A stretch of DNA of 64,000 nt from DLKC01 sp002478885 (GCA_046329585.1 JAXLUI010000001.1:2852001-2916000), one strand, 5' to 3'; shown: positions 52,601-61,659, counted from the first letter of the stretch. Notes: a model not told the origin generated them from the sequence alone. Made by a program: numbers and translations.

Positions 52601-52984
52601 TACCGTGAGTACAAAGCAGAGACACTTAGTTCATCTTGTTTCATTAACGATGGCAAGGGAAATTTTACAAGAACCGATCTGCCTGACGAAATGCAGTTTG
52701 CACCAGTTTTTAATTTTACTTCGGTACAGCAAAACCAGCAAACGGCATTTATGGCAACTGGTAATTTCTACGGGGTTGTTCCCTACGAAGGCCGCTACGA
52801 TGCTTTGCTGCCAACGCTTGCAACATATAACAAAAACGCGGCCCGGTTTGACCATCCTGTTTCACTGCCCGCCATCGATGGCGAAGTGCGTGATGCAAAA
52901 TGGATAAACACCGCCAAAGGGAAGATAATGGCGATCGCGAGAAACAACAAAGGAATTGTTTTTTTGAAACCGGCTACAGAATAA
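49685..52984 (+). CDS. FG-GAP/VCBS repeat protein with UnbV (ASPIC) domain
   Basis: 1099 aa. Lipoprotein signal with Cys18 (SIVSC). Most of the length is FG-GAP beta-propeller repeats with calcium-binding DxNxDGxxD loops, for example GDINNDGLPDIYF, ADVNNDGYLDLYV, DYDHDGDLDCY and ADVDKDGDNDLFV. A UnbV/ASPIC domain lies at about 520-595 (GVGAKAYLFTRNGLQYQQL, SVDSILVVWPNQRYQLL). Members of this group often follow susCD genes in Bacteroidota, and the human relative is CRTAC1. No enzyme activity is established; it is likely a surface binding or scaffold protein. Confidence 0.9.
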   Translation: MRAKIFYLAFLSISIVSCQQKENLFASLPASQTHVDFTNVAEKHKLFNILYYLYYYNGGGVATGDINNDGLPDIYFAANSKGHNKLYLNKGNFEFEDITAKAGVAGTSDWCTGVTMADVNNDGYLDLYVSAVAGKYDLKGHNELFLNNKNGTFTESAGAYGLDFSGFTTQTAFFDYDHDGDLDCYILNQSHHPHANIADTAHRRSFDSLSGDRFYRNDLIMNGKKGVAHFTDVSKQTGIFQSNLGYGLGIAVADMNNDGWDDIYIGNDFHENDYYYINNGDGTFTESGAQHFKHYSRFSMGNDVADYNNDGQPDVVTVDMLPPDEKVLKTYGSDENPDIYKVKLEINGYQYQYSKNCLQRNNGDGASFSETSLQSGMAATDWSWSPLFADFDNDGKKDLFISSGIVKRPVDLDYIRFASDLKNKGMDKTDKYDEDAINAMPDGSSHPFLFKGDGKLSFRDVSEDWGTAKLKGYFNGAAYADLDADGNPDLIINCLNAPAVILKNNAPKKHTASISFHSDSTNIFGVGAKAYLFTRNGLQYQQLMPTRGFMSSSDLKLNFGLDTLASVDSILVVWPNQRYQLLRNVPVNGRALITFDQKNASGTFDYYSFFPKKQVLFQDITSEVNCNWKHKEDDFVDFNVQYLIPHEQSTRGPKLAVGDVNKDGLDDFYVCGARLQPGALMIQQANGSFAPSDTALFNRYAAWEDLDATFFDANNDGYPDLYVVSGGNEYEDGNALLGDRLFLNDGKGHFNISATALPVIYTNKSTVSIADVDKDGDNDLFVGGLAGSKSYGILQPSYLLLNDGKGNFRKADHNTIALDSTGIVTTSSFADINNDGWADLIVAGEWMPVKIFINNKGKFTASDLNASTGLWQSVYTADVNGDGFTDILAGNWGHNNKFWSGKNGPVKMYVKDFDGNGSIEQVVCYTVNGEEYTFLAKDELERSLPVLKKAYLAYSEVAGKNVQYMFYDLFKGYREYKAETLSSSCFINDGKGNFTRTDLPDEMQFAPVFNFTSVQQNQQTAFMATGNFYGVVPYEGRYDALLPTLATYNKNAARFDHPVSLPAIDGEVRDAKWINTAKGKIMAIARNNKGIVFLKPATE

Positions 52985-52987
52985 GTA

Positions 52988-53180
52988 TTGGGCTTTGGTT
53001 GTGTCACTCACTTGTACAGGTGAATGGTGAATGGGCAATGCTGAATAATTTATTTAGTTTCTGTTTACGATTCACCATTGACGATTGACAAACAGAACGC
53101 AAAGACTGCTTTAGCATAAAGCTTCAGCAGCCGAAGTGTGCGACGCAACAGGCGACGCTATGAAAAACAAATGTTGGGCT
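52988..53180. repeat. IR48 repeat, inward-facing pair
   Basis: Left copy 52988-53017 (GGGCTTTGG, TTGTGTCACTCACTTGTAC) is the only reverse copy with a GTG-type core and lacks its outer end, because it abuts the stop codon at 52984. Right copy 53132-53180 (AAGTGTGCGACGCAAC, AGGCGACGCTATGAA) is GCG type. Confidence 0.8.
53023..53079. repeat. Inverted repeat AATGGTGAAT / ATTCACCATT
   Basis: Perfect 10-bp arms at 53023-53032 and 53070-53079, inside the spacer of the IR48 pair. It could form a hairpin between the UnbV and GH30 genes. Related TGAATGG words occur at 48248 and 61865. Confidence 0.5.
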
Positions 53181-53215
53181 AACAGAAAAACAAATAAATA
53201 TTAAACACACGAATA

Positions 53216-54661
53216 ATGATTAAGACAAGATTTATAACAGTAATGCTACTTGTATCAACAGTTGTATCGCTTGCGGCAGATTGTTCAAAAAAGGGCGGAA
53301 CAATAGAACCACCTGTTGACCCCGTCGACTCCACGCCTGTAACAAAAGATGTTACTTTCTGGCAAACACGTGCAGACCAATCGGCATTGCTGTTAAAGGG
53401 TACCACAGGTTTTACAACGGCTACGAACAGCAATGTTAATATCGAAATAGATAGCACACAATCGTTTCAAGCAATAGATGGCTTTGGATTTACCCTTACC
53501 GGCGGCAGTGCTTATGTAATAAGCAAACTGCCTGCTGCAGATAAAGCAGCTTTATTGCAGGAATTATTTGGAAAGAACGATAATTCAATTGGCATTAGTT
53601 ATTTGCGCACAAGCATTGGTGCGTCTGACCTGAATGCGGAAGTGTTCAGTTATGATGATATTGCTGCGGGTACCACAGATCTTACGCTCGACCATTTTAG
53701 TTTGTCGAAAGACCTGGTTGATTTTGTGCCCCTGCTTAAAGAGATTGTTGCGATAAATCCTGGTATAAAAATCATGGGCACACCGTGGAGCCCGCCTGTA
53801 TGGATGAAGAGCAACAAAAATTCAATTGGCGGAAACCTGCTTCCCGAATACTATGATGTATATGCCCGCTATTTTGTAAAATATATACAGGCCATGAAAG
53901 CTGAGGGCATTACTGTTGATGCGATTACTCCACAGAATGAACCATTGTACGGCGGCAATAACCCCAGCATGATCATGACTGCAGAAGAACAGGCAAATTT
54001 TATAAAGAATAACCTTGGACCGGCCTTTAAAGCGGCGGGCATTACCACCAAAATTATTTCGTACGACCACAATTGCAACAAACCCGACTATCCTATTACG
54101 GTTCTCAGCGATGCTGCTGCAAATCCTTACGTGGATGGGTCTGCATTTCATTTGTATGAAGGCGATGTGTCGGCGTTGTCAACAGTACATGCTGCATTCC
54201 CTGATAAGAAATTATATTTCACAGAACAATGGACTGGATCTACAGGAAGCTTTAGCGGCGACCTGCAATGGCACATGAAAAATGTGATCATAGGAACAGT
54301 TCGTAACTGGAGTAGTGTAGCGCTTGAATGGAATCTTGCCAACGACCCAACTTACGGCCCTCATACGCCCGGTGGTTGTACAGAGTGCAAAGGCGCGTTG
54401 ACTATTGGCTCGGCCATAACAAAAAATGTGGCTTACTATATTGTAGCCCACGCCTCGAAATTTGTGCCGGCAGGGTCAGTAAGGATCGCAAGCACGCAGG
54501 CAGGAACACTTTCAACTGCAGCGTTTAAAACACCGGCTGGCAAAAAAGTGCTGATCGTGCTCAATGAAGGGAGTGCATCGGTGGACTTTAATATAAAATT
54601 CAAACAAAAAATCGCGCCTGCTTCAATAGCAGGAAATACAGTAGTCACATATGTTTGGTAA
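53216..54661 (+). CDS. GH30 family glycoside hydrolase (first copy)
   Basis: 481 aa. Signal peptide (about 1-21); a cysteine follows but the residue before it is Asp, so a lipobox is doubtful. The GH30 catalytic pair is readable: acid/base Glu242 in ITPQNEPLYGG and nucleophile Glu337 in LYFTEQWTGS. Other family signs: AIDGFGFTLTGGSAYVI and MGTPWSPPVWMKSN, with a beta-rich side domain at the end. GH30 enzymes cut beta-glucosidic links; beta-1,6-glucanase and glucosylceramidase are common activities, and I cannot tell which. It lies 18 bp before a second GH30. Confidence 0.92.
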   Translation: MIKTRFITVMLLVSTVVSLAADCSKKGGTIEPPVDPVDSTPVTKDVTFWQTRADQSALLLKGTTGFTTATNSNVNIEIDSTQSFQAIDGFGFTLTGGSAYVISKLPAADKAALLQELFGKNDNSIGISYLRTSIGASDLNAEVFSYDDIAAGTTDLTLDHFSLSKDLVDFVPLLKEIVAINPGIKIMGTPWSPPVWMKSNKNSIGGNLLPEYYDVYARYFVKYIQAMKAEGITVDAITPQNEPLYGGNNPSMIMTAEEQANFIKNNLGPAFKAAGITTKIISYDHNCNKPDYPITVLSDAAANPYVDGSAFHLYEGDVSALSTVHAAFPDKKLYFTEQWTGSTGSFSGDLQWHMKNVIIGTVRNWSSVALEWNLANDPTYGPHTPGGCTECKGALTIGSAITKNVAYYIVAHASKFVPAGSVRIASTQAGTLSTAAFKTPAGKKVLIVLNEGSASVDFNIKFKQKIAPASIAGNTVVTYVW

Positions 54662-54679
54662 AATCTTAAACAGCCAATT

Positions 54680-56146
54680 ATGAAAAAAATATTCATTCCC
54701 GCAGCGCTTTTAATCCTGGCCTCCTGCGCCGAACAAAAAGAAGAAGTCACCCAATCACCGGTAGCAGCTTTTAATGCGGAAGGTAAAACAGCGGTTGCAT
54801 ACACCACGGCAGACAGCACTCAACTAAGGCTTACGGCAACTGATACGCTTTCTTTTAAAGAGATGGGCCAGCCTGTTGAAACCCAGGTTTGTGTATTTGT
54901 TGATCCCACCAAAACTTTCCAGGATTATTTTGGCATTGGTGCAGCGTTGACCGATGCAGCCGCCGAAACTTTTTATAAAATGCCAAAAGACAAGCAGCAG
55001 GAAATATTGAAAGCGTTTTTTGACAAACAGTCGGGAATTGGATATACCGTTGGAAGAACAAATATCAACAGTTGCGATTTCAGCAGCGACACTTACAATT
55101 ATGTTAGCGATAGCGCTAAAGACCTTACCTCGTTTAATATTGACCATGACAGAAAATATAAAATCCCCTTCATTAAAGAAGCCATTGCTGCTGCAGGAGG
55201 CAAGCTTACCATGTTTGCAAGCCCATGGAGCCCGCCCGCATGGATGAAGACTAACAATGATATGCTGCACGGCGGTAAACTGAAACCGGAATTTTACGAT
55301 AGCTGGGCTTTATACTATACAAAGTTTATCAAGGACTATGAGAAAGAAGGAATTCCAATCTGGGGTATTAGTGTGCAAAATGAACCAATGGCAACACAAC
55401 GATGGGAAAGTTGTATATACAGCGCAGAAGAAGAAAGGGATTTTTTGAAAAAAAGTCTTGGGCCAACAATGGAGAAAGAGGGTTTGAAAGATAGAAAGAT
55501 CATTGTATGGGATCATAACCGTGATCTTGTTTACCAACGGGCAGAAACTTACTTCGATGATCCTGAAGCGGCCAAATACATCTGGGGTTTAGGATTTCAC
55601 TGGTATGAAAGCTGGAGCGGGGGAACAGAAATGTACGATAACCTGAAAAGAGTGCATGAGGCCTGGCCCGATAAAAACATCCTGTTTACAGAAGGATGTG
55701 CTGAAAGCTTCGATTCAACAAAATTCAACGCATGGGCACTGGGTGAAAGATATGGCAGGTCGATGATCAATGATTTCAACAACGGCATGGTTGGGTTTAC
55801 CGACTGGAATATTATTCTTGACCAAACCGGTGGCCCCAATCATGTAGGCAATTTTTGTTTTGCGCCAATACATGCAGATACAAGAACAGGGCAATTGATC
55901 TACACAAATGCTTACTATTATATCGGTCACTTCTCTAAGTTTATTCAACCGGGTGCTAAGAGAATCATCAGCAGCCCAAGTCGCAGCCAGTTGCTTACAA
56001 CAGCTTTTAAAAATAATGATGGCTCAGTTGTTGTCGTTGTAATGAACCAGGGCAATATCGATACGCCATTTTTTATCTGGATCAATGGAAAGGCTGCTGA
56101 AGCAAAGGCAAGGCCGCATTCGATGAACACTTATGTGATAAAATAA
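54680..56146 (+). CDS. GH30 family glycoside hydrolase lipoprotein (second copy)
   Basis: 488 aa. Lipoprotein signal with lipobox LASC (Cys16). Acid/base Glu235 in ISVQNEPMATQRW and nucleophile Glu338 in ILFTEGCAES. Also YFGIGAALTDAAAETFY and FASPWSPPAWMKTN. It differs clearly from the first copy: the nucleophile loop reads GCAES instead of QWTGS, and LGFHWYESW instead of SAFHLYEGD, so the two are old paralogues rather than a fresh duplication. It probably acts at the cell surface. A GH144-like gene follows after 11 bp. Confidence 0.92.
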   Translation: MKKIFIPAALLILASCAEQKEEVTQSPVAAFNAEGKTAVAYTTADSTQLRLTATDTLSFKEMGQPVETQVCVFVDPTKTFQDYFGIGAALTDAAAETFYKMPKDKQQEILKAFFDKQSGIGYTVGRTNINSCDFSSDTYNYVSDSAKDLTSFNIDHDRKYKIPFIKEAIAAAGGKLTMFASPWSPPAWMKTNNDMLHGGKLKPEFYDSWALYYTKFIKDYEKEGIPIWGISVQNEPMATQRWESCIYSAEEERDFLKKSLGPTMEKEGLKDRKIIVWDHNRDLVYQRAETYFDDPEAAKYIWGLGFHWYESWSGGTEMYDNLKRVHEAWPDKNILFTEGCAESFDSTKFNAWALGERYGRSMINDFNNGMVGFTDWNIILDQTGGPNHVGNFCFAPIHADTRTGQLIYTNAYYYIGHFSKFIQPGAKRIISSPSRSQLLTTAFKNNDGSVVVVVMNQGNIDTPFFIWINGKAAEAKARPHSMNTYVIK

Positions 56147-56157
56147 ACAGTAATGCT

Positions 56158-57831
56158 TTGTTGAACAAATGCAATTTTGTTACTCTTTGTGTCGCCGCAG
56201 CTTTATTGGGCTGCAGCAAGGGATCATCCGGTCCTGTTGAACCGCCTTTACCCGTGCCCGGTCCTTTCAATTTCAAAACACTTGAGGTGAACGGTGTTAA
56301 CAGTGGGTACAATTATCACGGCGTGCCCGTTAATTCAATTATTAAATTCACTTTCTCCGCGCCGGTTGATCATGCGTCCGTTGCCTCAGGAGTAACTTAT
56401 AAAACGAAGTACGGCGTTGCGGTAAACTACACAGCTTCCTACGAAAATGGCGATAGCACCCTGGTTCTTACACCCGCTGCGGCACTTGCAAATATTACCC
56501 ATTATGATGTTGCGCTTACCACAAATTTAAAATCGAAAGATGCGGTTGCGTTAAAGCTGCCTGTAAACCTGGCCGTAGCAACGGTCCTTGATTCAACAGA
56601 TAAGTTTACACGCATCACTGATAGCGCCTTGCTCGACCTTGTGCAAAAGCAAACGTTTAAATATTTTTGGGATTTTGGCCACCCGGTTAGCGGTTTGGCG
56701 AGGGAAAGAAATTCGTCAGGCGATATTTGCACTACCGGGGGAACGGGCTTCGGCATAATGTCCATCATTGTTGCAGCGAACAGGAATTTCATTACACGAA
56801 CAGACGCATTGCAACGCATACAAAAGATCGTGAGTTTTTATAAAAATAATTGTACGGCTTTTCATGGTGCTTATGCCCATTGGATTAATGGCGCCACCGG
56901 TGCAACGGTTCCTTTCAGTACAAAGGATGATGGAGCAGATCTTGTTGAAACTTCTTATTTAATGCAGGGACTGCTTTGTGCTAGGCAATATTTTAACACG
57001 ACCGATGCCAAAGAAACATTGCTTCGGAATGATATCAACACTTTGTGGAATGCCGTTGACTTTAACTGGTTTCAAAAAAGTAACGAAAATGTTTTGTATT
57101 GGCATTGGAGCCCGAATTACAATTGGGACATGAATATGAAAATTACCGGTTGGAATGAAGCCTTGATCGTTTATGCACTTGCAGCTTCTTCCAATATTTC
57201 GGCAATAACAAAACCAGTTTACGACAACGGTTGGGCATCGAACGGCGCAATAAAAAATGGCAACAGTTATTATAGCATTCAATTGCCGCTTGGCCCTGCA
57301 AACGGTGGCCCATTGTTTTTTGCTCACTATTCTTTTTTGGGAATAGATCCTCACTCGCTTAGCGATGCGTATGCAGCTTACTGGACTCAGGATACAGCAC
57401 ATGCCAAAATCAATTACAACTATTGCGTTATAAATGCAGCAAAATTCTATGGCTATAGTAACCTTTGCTGGGGCCTTACTGCGAGTGACGAAGAAAATGG
57501 CTACAATGCACATGCACCGGGCAACGACAATGGAACGATTTCACCAACCGCAGCGATTTCTTCCCTGCCATACACGCCGGTTGAATCGATGAATGCGCTT
57601 AAGTTTTTTTACTATACAATGGGCAACAAACTCTGGGGAGATTATGGTTTTGTCGATGCATTTAACCTGCACAATTGCTGGTTTGCCGATTCATATCTCG
57701 CTATTGACCAGGGCCCCGAAATCGTCATGATAGAAAATTACAGAACAGCTTTGTTGTGGAATTTGTTTATGAGTTGCCCTGAAATAAAAACCGGTATGAA
57801 GGCGTTGGGATTTAGCAGCCCCAATTTGTAA
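56158..57831 (+). CDS. GH144-like glycoside hydrolase with N-terminal Ig-like domain (copy 1)
   Basis: 557 aa with an apparent TTG start at 56158; the ATG at 56153 is out of frame and meets a stop after three codons. The product would have a lipoprotein signal (Cys19 in AALLGCSKG). Residues about 30-140 are an Ig-like domain. The rest is the PF10091 'putative glucoamylase' family, which includes GH144 endo-beta-1,2-glucanases: LLDLVQKQTFKYFWDFGHPVSGLARER, GTGFGIMS, FPHW-type AHWINGATG, NVLYWHWSPNYNWDMNMKITGWNEALI, YTPVESMNAL and DQGPEIVMIENYRTALLW. The substrate is inferred from family. Confidence 0.85.
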   Translation: MLNKCNFVTLCVAAALLGCSKGSSGPVEPPLPVPGPFNFKTLEVNGVNSGYNYHGVPVNSIIKFTFSAPVDHASVASGVTYKTKYGVAVNYTASYENGDSTLVLTPAAALANITHYDVALTTNLKSKDAVALKLPVNLAVATVLDSTDKFTRITDSALLDLVQKQTFKYFWDFGHPVSGLARERNSSGDICTTGGTGFGIMSIIVAANRNFITRTDALQRIQKIVSFYKNNCTAFHGAYAHWINGATGATVPFSTKDDGADLVETSYLMQGLLCARQYFNTTDAKETLLRNDINTLWNAVDFNWFQKSNENVLYWHWSPNYNWDMNMKITGWNEALIVYALAASSNISAITKPVYDNGWASNGAIKNGNSYYSIQLPLGPANGGPLFFAHYSFLGIDPHSLSDAYAAYWTQDTAHAKINYNYCVINAAKFYGYSNLCWGLTASDEENGYNAHAPGNDNGTISPTAAISSLPYTPVESMNALKFFYYTMGNKLWGDYGFVDAFNLHNCWFADSYLAIDQGPEIVMIENYRTALLWNLFMSCPEIKTGMKALGFSSPNL

Positions 57832-57848
57832 AGAAGAAAAATAGTTAA

Positions 57849-57979
57849 CCCGGCTTTAACGCAAAAAACAAGCTTTACTTGCGTCGCACTCTTGTACTTT
57901 CTGTCAACGGTCGACTGATGTTCAGAACCTCAAAGTGAGTGACACAACAGGCGATGCCACGAAGGGATTAAGCTTGTAA
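57849..57979. repeat. IR48 repeat, inward-facing pair
   Basis: Left copy 57849-57897 (CCCGGCTTTAAC...CTTGCGTCGCACTCTTGTAC, GCG type); right copy 57928-57979 (AAGTGAGTGACACAAC, AGGCGATGCCACGAAG, GTG type, with an AAGCTTG end). Only about 30 bp separate them, the tightest pair in the window. Confidence 0.85.
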
Positions 57980-58033
57980 CCAAAAATTTAAAACCAAAAA
58001 ATTGGGCGGTCATTATTTGCCAGTTGCTATGCT

Positions 58034-60031
58034 ATGAGGAAGGATATAAAATATTTTTTATTCCTGGTGCTTTTTGTAGGGAGTGTTTCTGTAGCAACGG
58101 CGCAGTTGGGCGATCCTGTGTTTATTCAAACGTTCGGCGAAGGAAATAACGATCCGGGCACTATCGGGCCTTCGATACCAACGGGCAAAACAGATTTTAA
58201 ATATGATGCGGAACTCTGTCCGCCACCAGGCACATATACAATTGTAAGGCGCATGAATATCAAGGGGTGCTTTGCGGATGAATGGATACCGCTTTCACAC
58301 GATCATGGACCAACTGACTTTGGAATGATGATGCTCATCAATAATACTTCATCCACAACAAACAGGATCGTTTACCAGGATACTGTTACAAAGAGTTTAT
58401 GCAATGCAACTATCTATCATTACTCGTTCTCTGTTATTAATATTGATCGGCCTTCCGATTGCCAGTATGGGAAGGATTTCCCGGTATTTGAATACCGCAT
58501 AGAAGACGGCAATGGTAACCTTGTAAAAAAAGATACCACAAGGCCTGGTGTAGGGTATTCACCGCCGGATCAATATCCATTCAACACATATGGTTTTGAC
58601 TTTACTGTTCCGCCCGGTGTTACAAAGCTTGTCCCAAAACTTACCTTACTCCACTCAACTTATTTGTGCGCTGAAGACTTTGCGGTTGATGATATACAAA
58701 TACAACCGCTGGGCCCTAAAGTAAAGATCGCTTTCGATAATGAACCACCGACAACCATAGTGAAAAGTGTTTGCTACCAACAAAATGCAACAATATCGAT
58801 TACCGGTGTTATGGATGCGTACTACAATGTTCCTTCTTTGCAATGGCAGCGGAGTTTTGACAGTGGGGCTACATGGATCGATATTCCCCGCGCCACAACC
58901 AATACTTATTCGAATACATTTTCAACAGCAGACACTATTTTCTACAGGCTTACCGGCGCAGAACAGGCGAATATGAATAATATAAATTGTCGGGTTGTTT
59001 CTAATACAGTGATCATTCATGTCGATGGAATCCCAACAGGTATCAGTGTTACCAACAACTCTCCCGTTTGCGCAGGAACCGATCTGGAGTTTAAAGCAGA
59101 AGGTGGTGCAAGCTACCTGTGGAGCGGGCCCAACGGCTTTTACGACAATATTCCCTTTCCGCATATTTTCAATTCTGTGTTGGAAGACAGCGGAACATAT
59201 TACGTGCAAATAACAACACTGGGCGGCTGCACAACTTCGGATAGCACGCATGTAATAATGATAGGCACCAACGTAAAAGCGAAACCCGATACAACGATTT
59301 GTAATGGTAACTCAGTTACCTTACATGCAAGCACGGGAACCACTTACTTATGGACACCGGCAACAGGATTATCCGGAACAACGGTTCAATCGCCGAAAGC
59401 AACCCCGGTCACAACAACAATTTATACGGTTGAAGTTACGTCGCCAGATGGCTGTAGCGATACAGCAAAAGTTACTGTCAAGGTCTTAAATAGTATACCG
59501 GTGAAAGCTGCTTTCAGCAACACAGAATATATATGCCCGCCAACAGATACGGTTTCGTTCAAAGACCTGAGCACTGGCAAAATTCAAAGCTGGCAATGGA
59601 GCTTTGGCAACGGGCAATTGAGCTATAAACAAGATCCACCTTTGCAGTATTATTATGTTTCGGGCAGCGAGAAAAATTTTCCGGTGATGTTGAGAGTTGC
59701 TGACAGCACGGGTTGTGCCGACTCTGCCCTTCATCTTGTGAAAGTTGCAGCCAATTGTTTTATTGCCGTGCCTTCAGCATTTACGCCTAATAACGATGGG
59801 CATAACGATTATCTTTATCCGCTGAATGCATACAAGGCTACCAACCTTATTTTTCGCGTGTATAACCGGTATGGCCAGTTGATATTTGAAACAAAAGACT
59901 GGACAAGAAAATGGGATGGCACGGTAAACAGCCAGCAACAACCTGCGGGTGCATATGTTTGGATACTCGAATACAACGATGTGGCAAACAAAAGAATTTC
60001 GTTGCATGGAACAACGGTACTCATCCGTTAA
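58034..60031 (+). CDS. T9SS type B sorting-domain protein with Ig-like and PKD domains
   Basis: 665 aa. Signal peptide MRKDIKYFLFLVLFVGSVSVATAQ. An N-terminal beta-sandwich with cysteines comes first. Ig-like domains follow (ATISITGVMDAYYNVPSLQWQRSFDSGATW; PVCAGTDLEFKAEGGASYLWSGPNGF; TICNGNSVTLHASTGTTYLWTPATGL). Then a PKD domain (KIQSWQWSFGNGQLSYKQDPPLQYYY), and at the end a gliding-motility-associated C-terminal domain: PSAFTPNNDGHNDYLYP, FRVYNRYGQLIFET, WDGT and PAGAYVWILEY. It is exported by T9SS and probably an adhesin or cell-surface scaffold. It is flanked on both sides by IR48 pairs, as a one-gene module. Confidence 0.9.
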   Translation: MRKDIKYFLFLVLFVGSVSVATAQLGDPVFIQTFGEGNNDPGTIGPSIPTGKTDFKYDAELCPPPGTYTIVRRMNIKGCFADEWIPLSHDHGPTDFGMMMLINNTSSTTNRIVYQDTVTKSLCNATIYHYSFSVINIDRPSDCQYGKDFPVFEYRIEDGNGNLVKKDTTRPGVGYSPPDQYPFNTYGFDFTVPPGVTKLVPKLTLLHSTYLCAEDFAVDDIQIQPLGPKVKIAFDNEPPTTIVKSVCYQQNATISITGVMDAYYNVPSLQWQRSFDSGATWIDIPRATTNTYSNTFSTADTIFYRLTGAEQANMNNINCRVVSNTVIIHVDGIPTGISVTNNSPVCAGTDLEFKAEGGASYLWSGPNGFYDNIPFPHIFNSVLEDSGTYYVQITTLGGCTTSDSTHVIMIGTNVKAKPDTTICNGNSVTLHASTGTTYLWTPATGLSGTTVQSPKATPVTTTIYTVEVTSPDGCSDTAKVTVKVLNSIPVKAAFSNTEYICPPTDTVSFKDLSTGKIQSWQWSFGNGQLSYKQDPPLQYYYVSGSEKNFPVMLRVADSTGCADSALHLVKVAANCFIAVPSAFTPNNDGHNDYLYPLNAYKATNLIFRVYNRYGQLIFETKDWTRKWDGTVNSQQQPAGAYVWILEYNDVANKRISLHGTTVLIR

Positions 60032-60047
60032 GCAGAAATCATTGTGA

Positions 60048-60208
60048 ACCGGTCTGTGATTTATAGATAAGGCTTTACTTGCGTCGCGCACTTATACGAT
60101 TGAATCAATATTCGCCAGGCGTGCAACATCAACAGAAGACTATCTCACGTCTTACGACCTGGTCAAGTTTGTTCCCGGTGATGAAGTGAGTGATGCCGGA
60201 CAGCCGGC
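60048..60208. repeat. IR48 repeat, inward-facing pair (right copy decayed)
   Basis: Left copy 60048-60097 (ACCGGTCT...CTTGCGTCGCGCACTTATAC, GCG type); right copy about 60183-60208 (AAGTGAGTGATGCCGG, GTG type, decayed). Between the T9SS and GH144-like genes. Confidence 0.65.
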
Positions 60209-60288
60209 ACTATAGCACAGCAGCCGATGCGATAAGCACGGAAGCTGGTAACAAAAGAATAAGTCAATTATTAACGAACATATCTGCC

Positions 60289-61659
60289 ATGAAAAAAATT
60301 TCTCTAAGTATTTTGCTGCTCTGCGCTATTTTGTTTTCCTGTAAACAGCAGCAAAAAAGTACTGCAATAACCGCCGTTGGTAACCCTAAAAATTTGAGTG
60401 ATTCCGCACTGCTCGACTCGGTTGAGCGAAGAACGTTTGATTTTTTCTGGACAGGTGCAGAACCCAACAGCGGCATGGCCCCCGAACGTATTCATATGGA
60501 TGGCGATTATCCCGATCATGACCAGCGCACTGTTGCAACAGGCGGCAGCGGCTTTGGTGTGATGGCAATTCTTGCAGGCATTGAACGTGGCTACATTACA
60601 AGGCAACAGGGTGAGGAGCGTTTTGAAAAAATCATCTCATTTTTAGAAAAGGCAGATCGTTTTCATGGCGCATTCCCGCATTGGATTAATGGAGAAAATG
60701 GACATGTAAAGCCATTCGGGCAAAAAGATAATGGCGGCGACCTTGTGGAGACATCATTTCTTTTTCAGGGCCTGCTGTGTGTGCGTCAATATTATAAAGA
60801 TGGAAATGAAAAGGAAAAACAATTGGCTGCACGCATCGACAAACTTTGGAAAGATGTGGATTATGACTGGTATCGCAACGGCGCGCAAAATGTTTTGTAT
60901 TGGCACTGGAGCCCGGAGTATGCATGGCAAATGAACTTCCCTGTGCATGGTTACAATGAGTGCCTTATTTTTTATGTGCTTGGCGCATCGTCTCCAACTC
61001 ACGGAGTTCCCGCTGAAGTTTACCAACAGGGTTGGGCACAAAATGGGGAAATAAGCAAAACAACTTTCTACAAAAATGATACGTTGCATTTACGTTACCA
61101 GGGCAATCCACCGCACGGCGCTTCTTTATTCTGGGCACACTATTCTTATCTTGGCCTCGACCCGCATGGCTTAAAAGACGAATATGCGAATTACTGGAAA
61201 GAGATGAGTAGCCTTGCACACATTAATTACCAGTGGTGTGTCGATAATCCTAAACATTATGCGGGTTACAGCGACAGCAGTTGGGGATTAACGGCAAGCT
61301 ATTCCGTAAAATTTTATGCGGCACATGCACCAAACGATGAAAATGATTTGGGTGTAATCTCTCCCACTGCGGCAATATCTTCTATTCCATATACACCAAA
61401 AGAATCACTTGCAGCAATAAGGCATTGGTACGAGAACGACAGCCTGGGCAATGTTATCTGGGGCAAATATGGTTTTTACGATGCCTTTAGTGTAAGCGAA
61501 AAATGGTGCAAGCCCTGGTACCTGTCCATCGATCAGGGCCCCGAGGTTGCGATGATCGAAAATTACCGCAGTGGTTTGCTCTGGAAATTATTTATGAGTT
61601 GCCCGGAGGTAAAGGATGGGTTAAAGAAATTAGGTTTCGAAAGTCCTTATATTAAATAA
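60289..61659 (+). CDS. GH144-like glycoside hydrolase lipoprotein (copy 2)
   Basis: 456 aa from the ATG at 60289 (MKKISLSILLLCAILFSC, lipobox Cys18); the open frame extends upstream through an IR48 copy. PF10091/GH144-like domain with no Ig-like part: LLDSVERRTFDFFWTGAEPNSGMAPER, GGSGFGVMAI, FPHWINGENGHVKPF, NVLYWHWSPEYAWQMNFPVHGYNECLI, SPTAAISSIPYTPKESLAAI and DQGPEVAMIENYRSGLLWKLFMSCPEV. Probably a surface enzyme. It is one of three such paralogues and is enclosed by IR48 pairs. Confidence 0.88.
   Translation: MKKISLSILLLCAILFSCKQQQKSTAITAVGNPKNLSDSALLDSVERRTFDFFWTGAEPNSGMAPERIHMDGDYPDHDQRTVATGGSGFGVMAILAGIERGYITRQQGEERFEKIISFLEKADRFHGAFPHWINGENGHVKPFGQKDNGGDLVETSFLFQGLLCVRQYYKDGNEKEKQLAARIDKLWKDVDYDWYRNGAQNVLYWHWSPEYAWQMNFPVHGYNECLIFYVLGASSPTHGVPAEVYQQGWAQNGEISKTTFYKNDTLHLRYQGNPPHGASLFWAHYSYLGLDPHGLKDEYANYWKEMSSLAHINYQWCVDNPKHYAGYSDSSWGLTASYSVKFYAAHAPNDENDLGVISPTAAISSIPYTPKESLAAIRHWYENDSLGNVIWGKYGFYDAFSVSEKWCKPWYLSIDQGPEVAMIENYRSGLLWKLFMSCPEVKDGLKKLGFESPYIK

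Noticed and set aside
53216..56146. Recent tandem duplication of GH30
   Set aside because: The two proteins share catalytic motifs but differ in most surrounding loops, so an old divergence is more likely.
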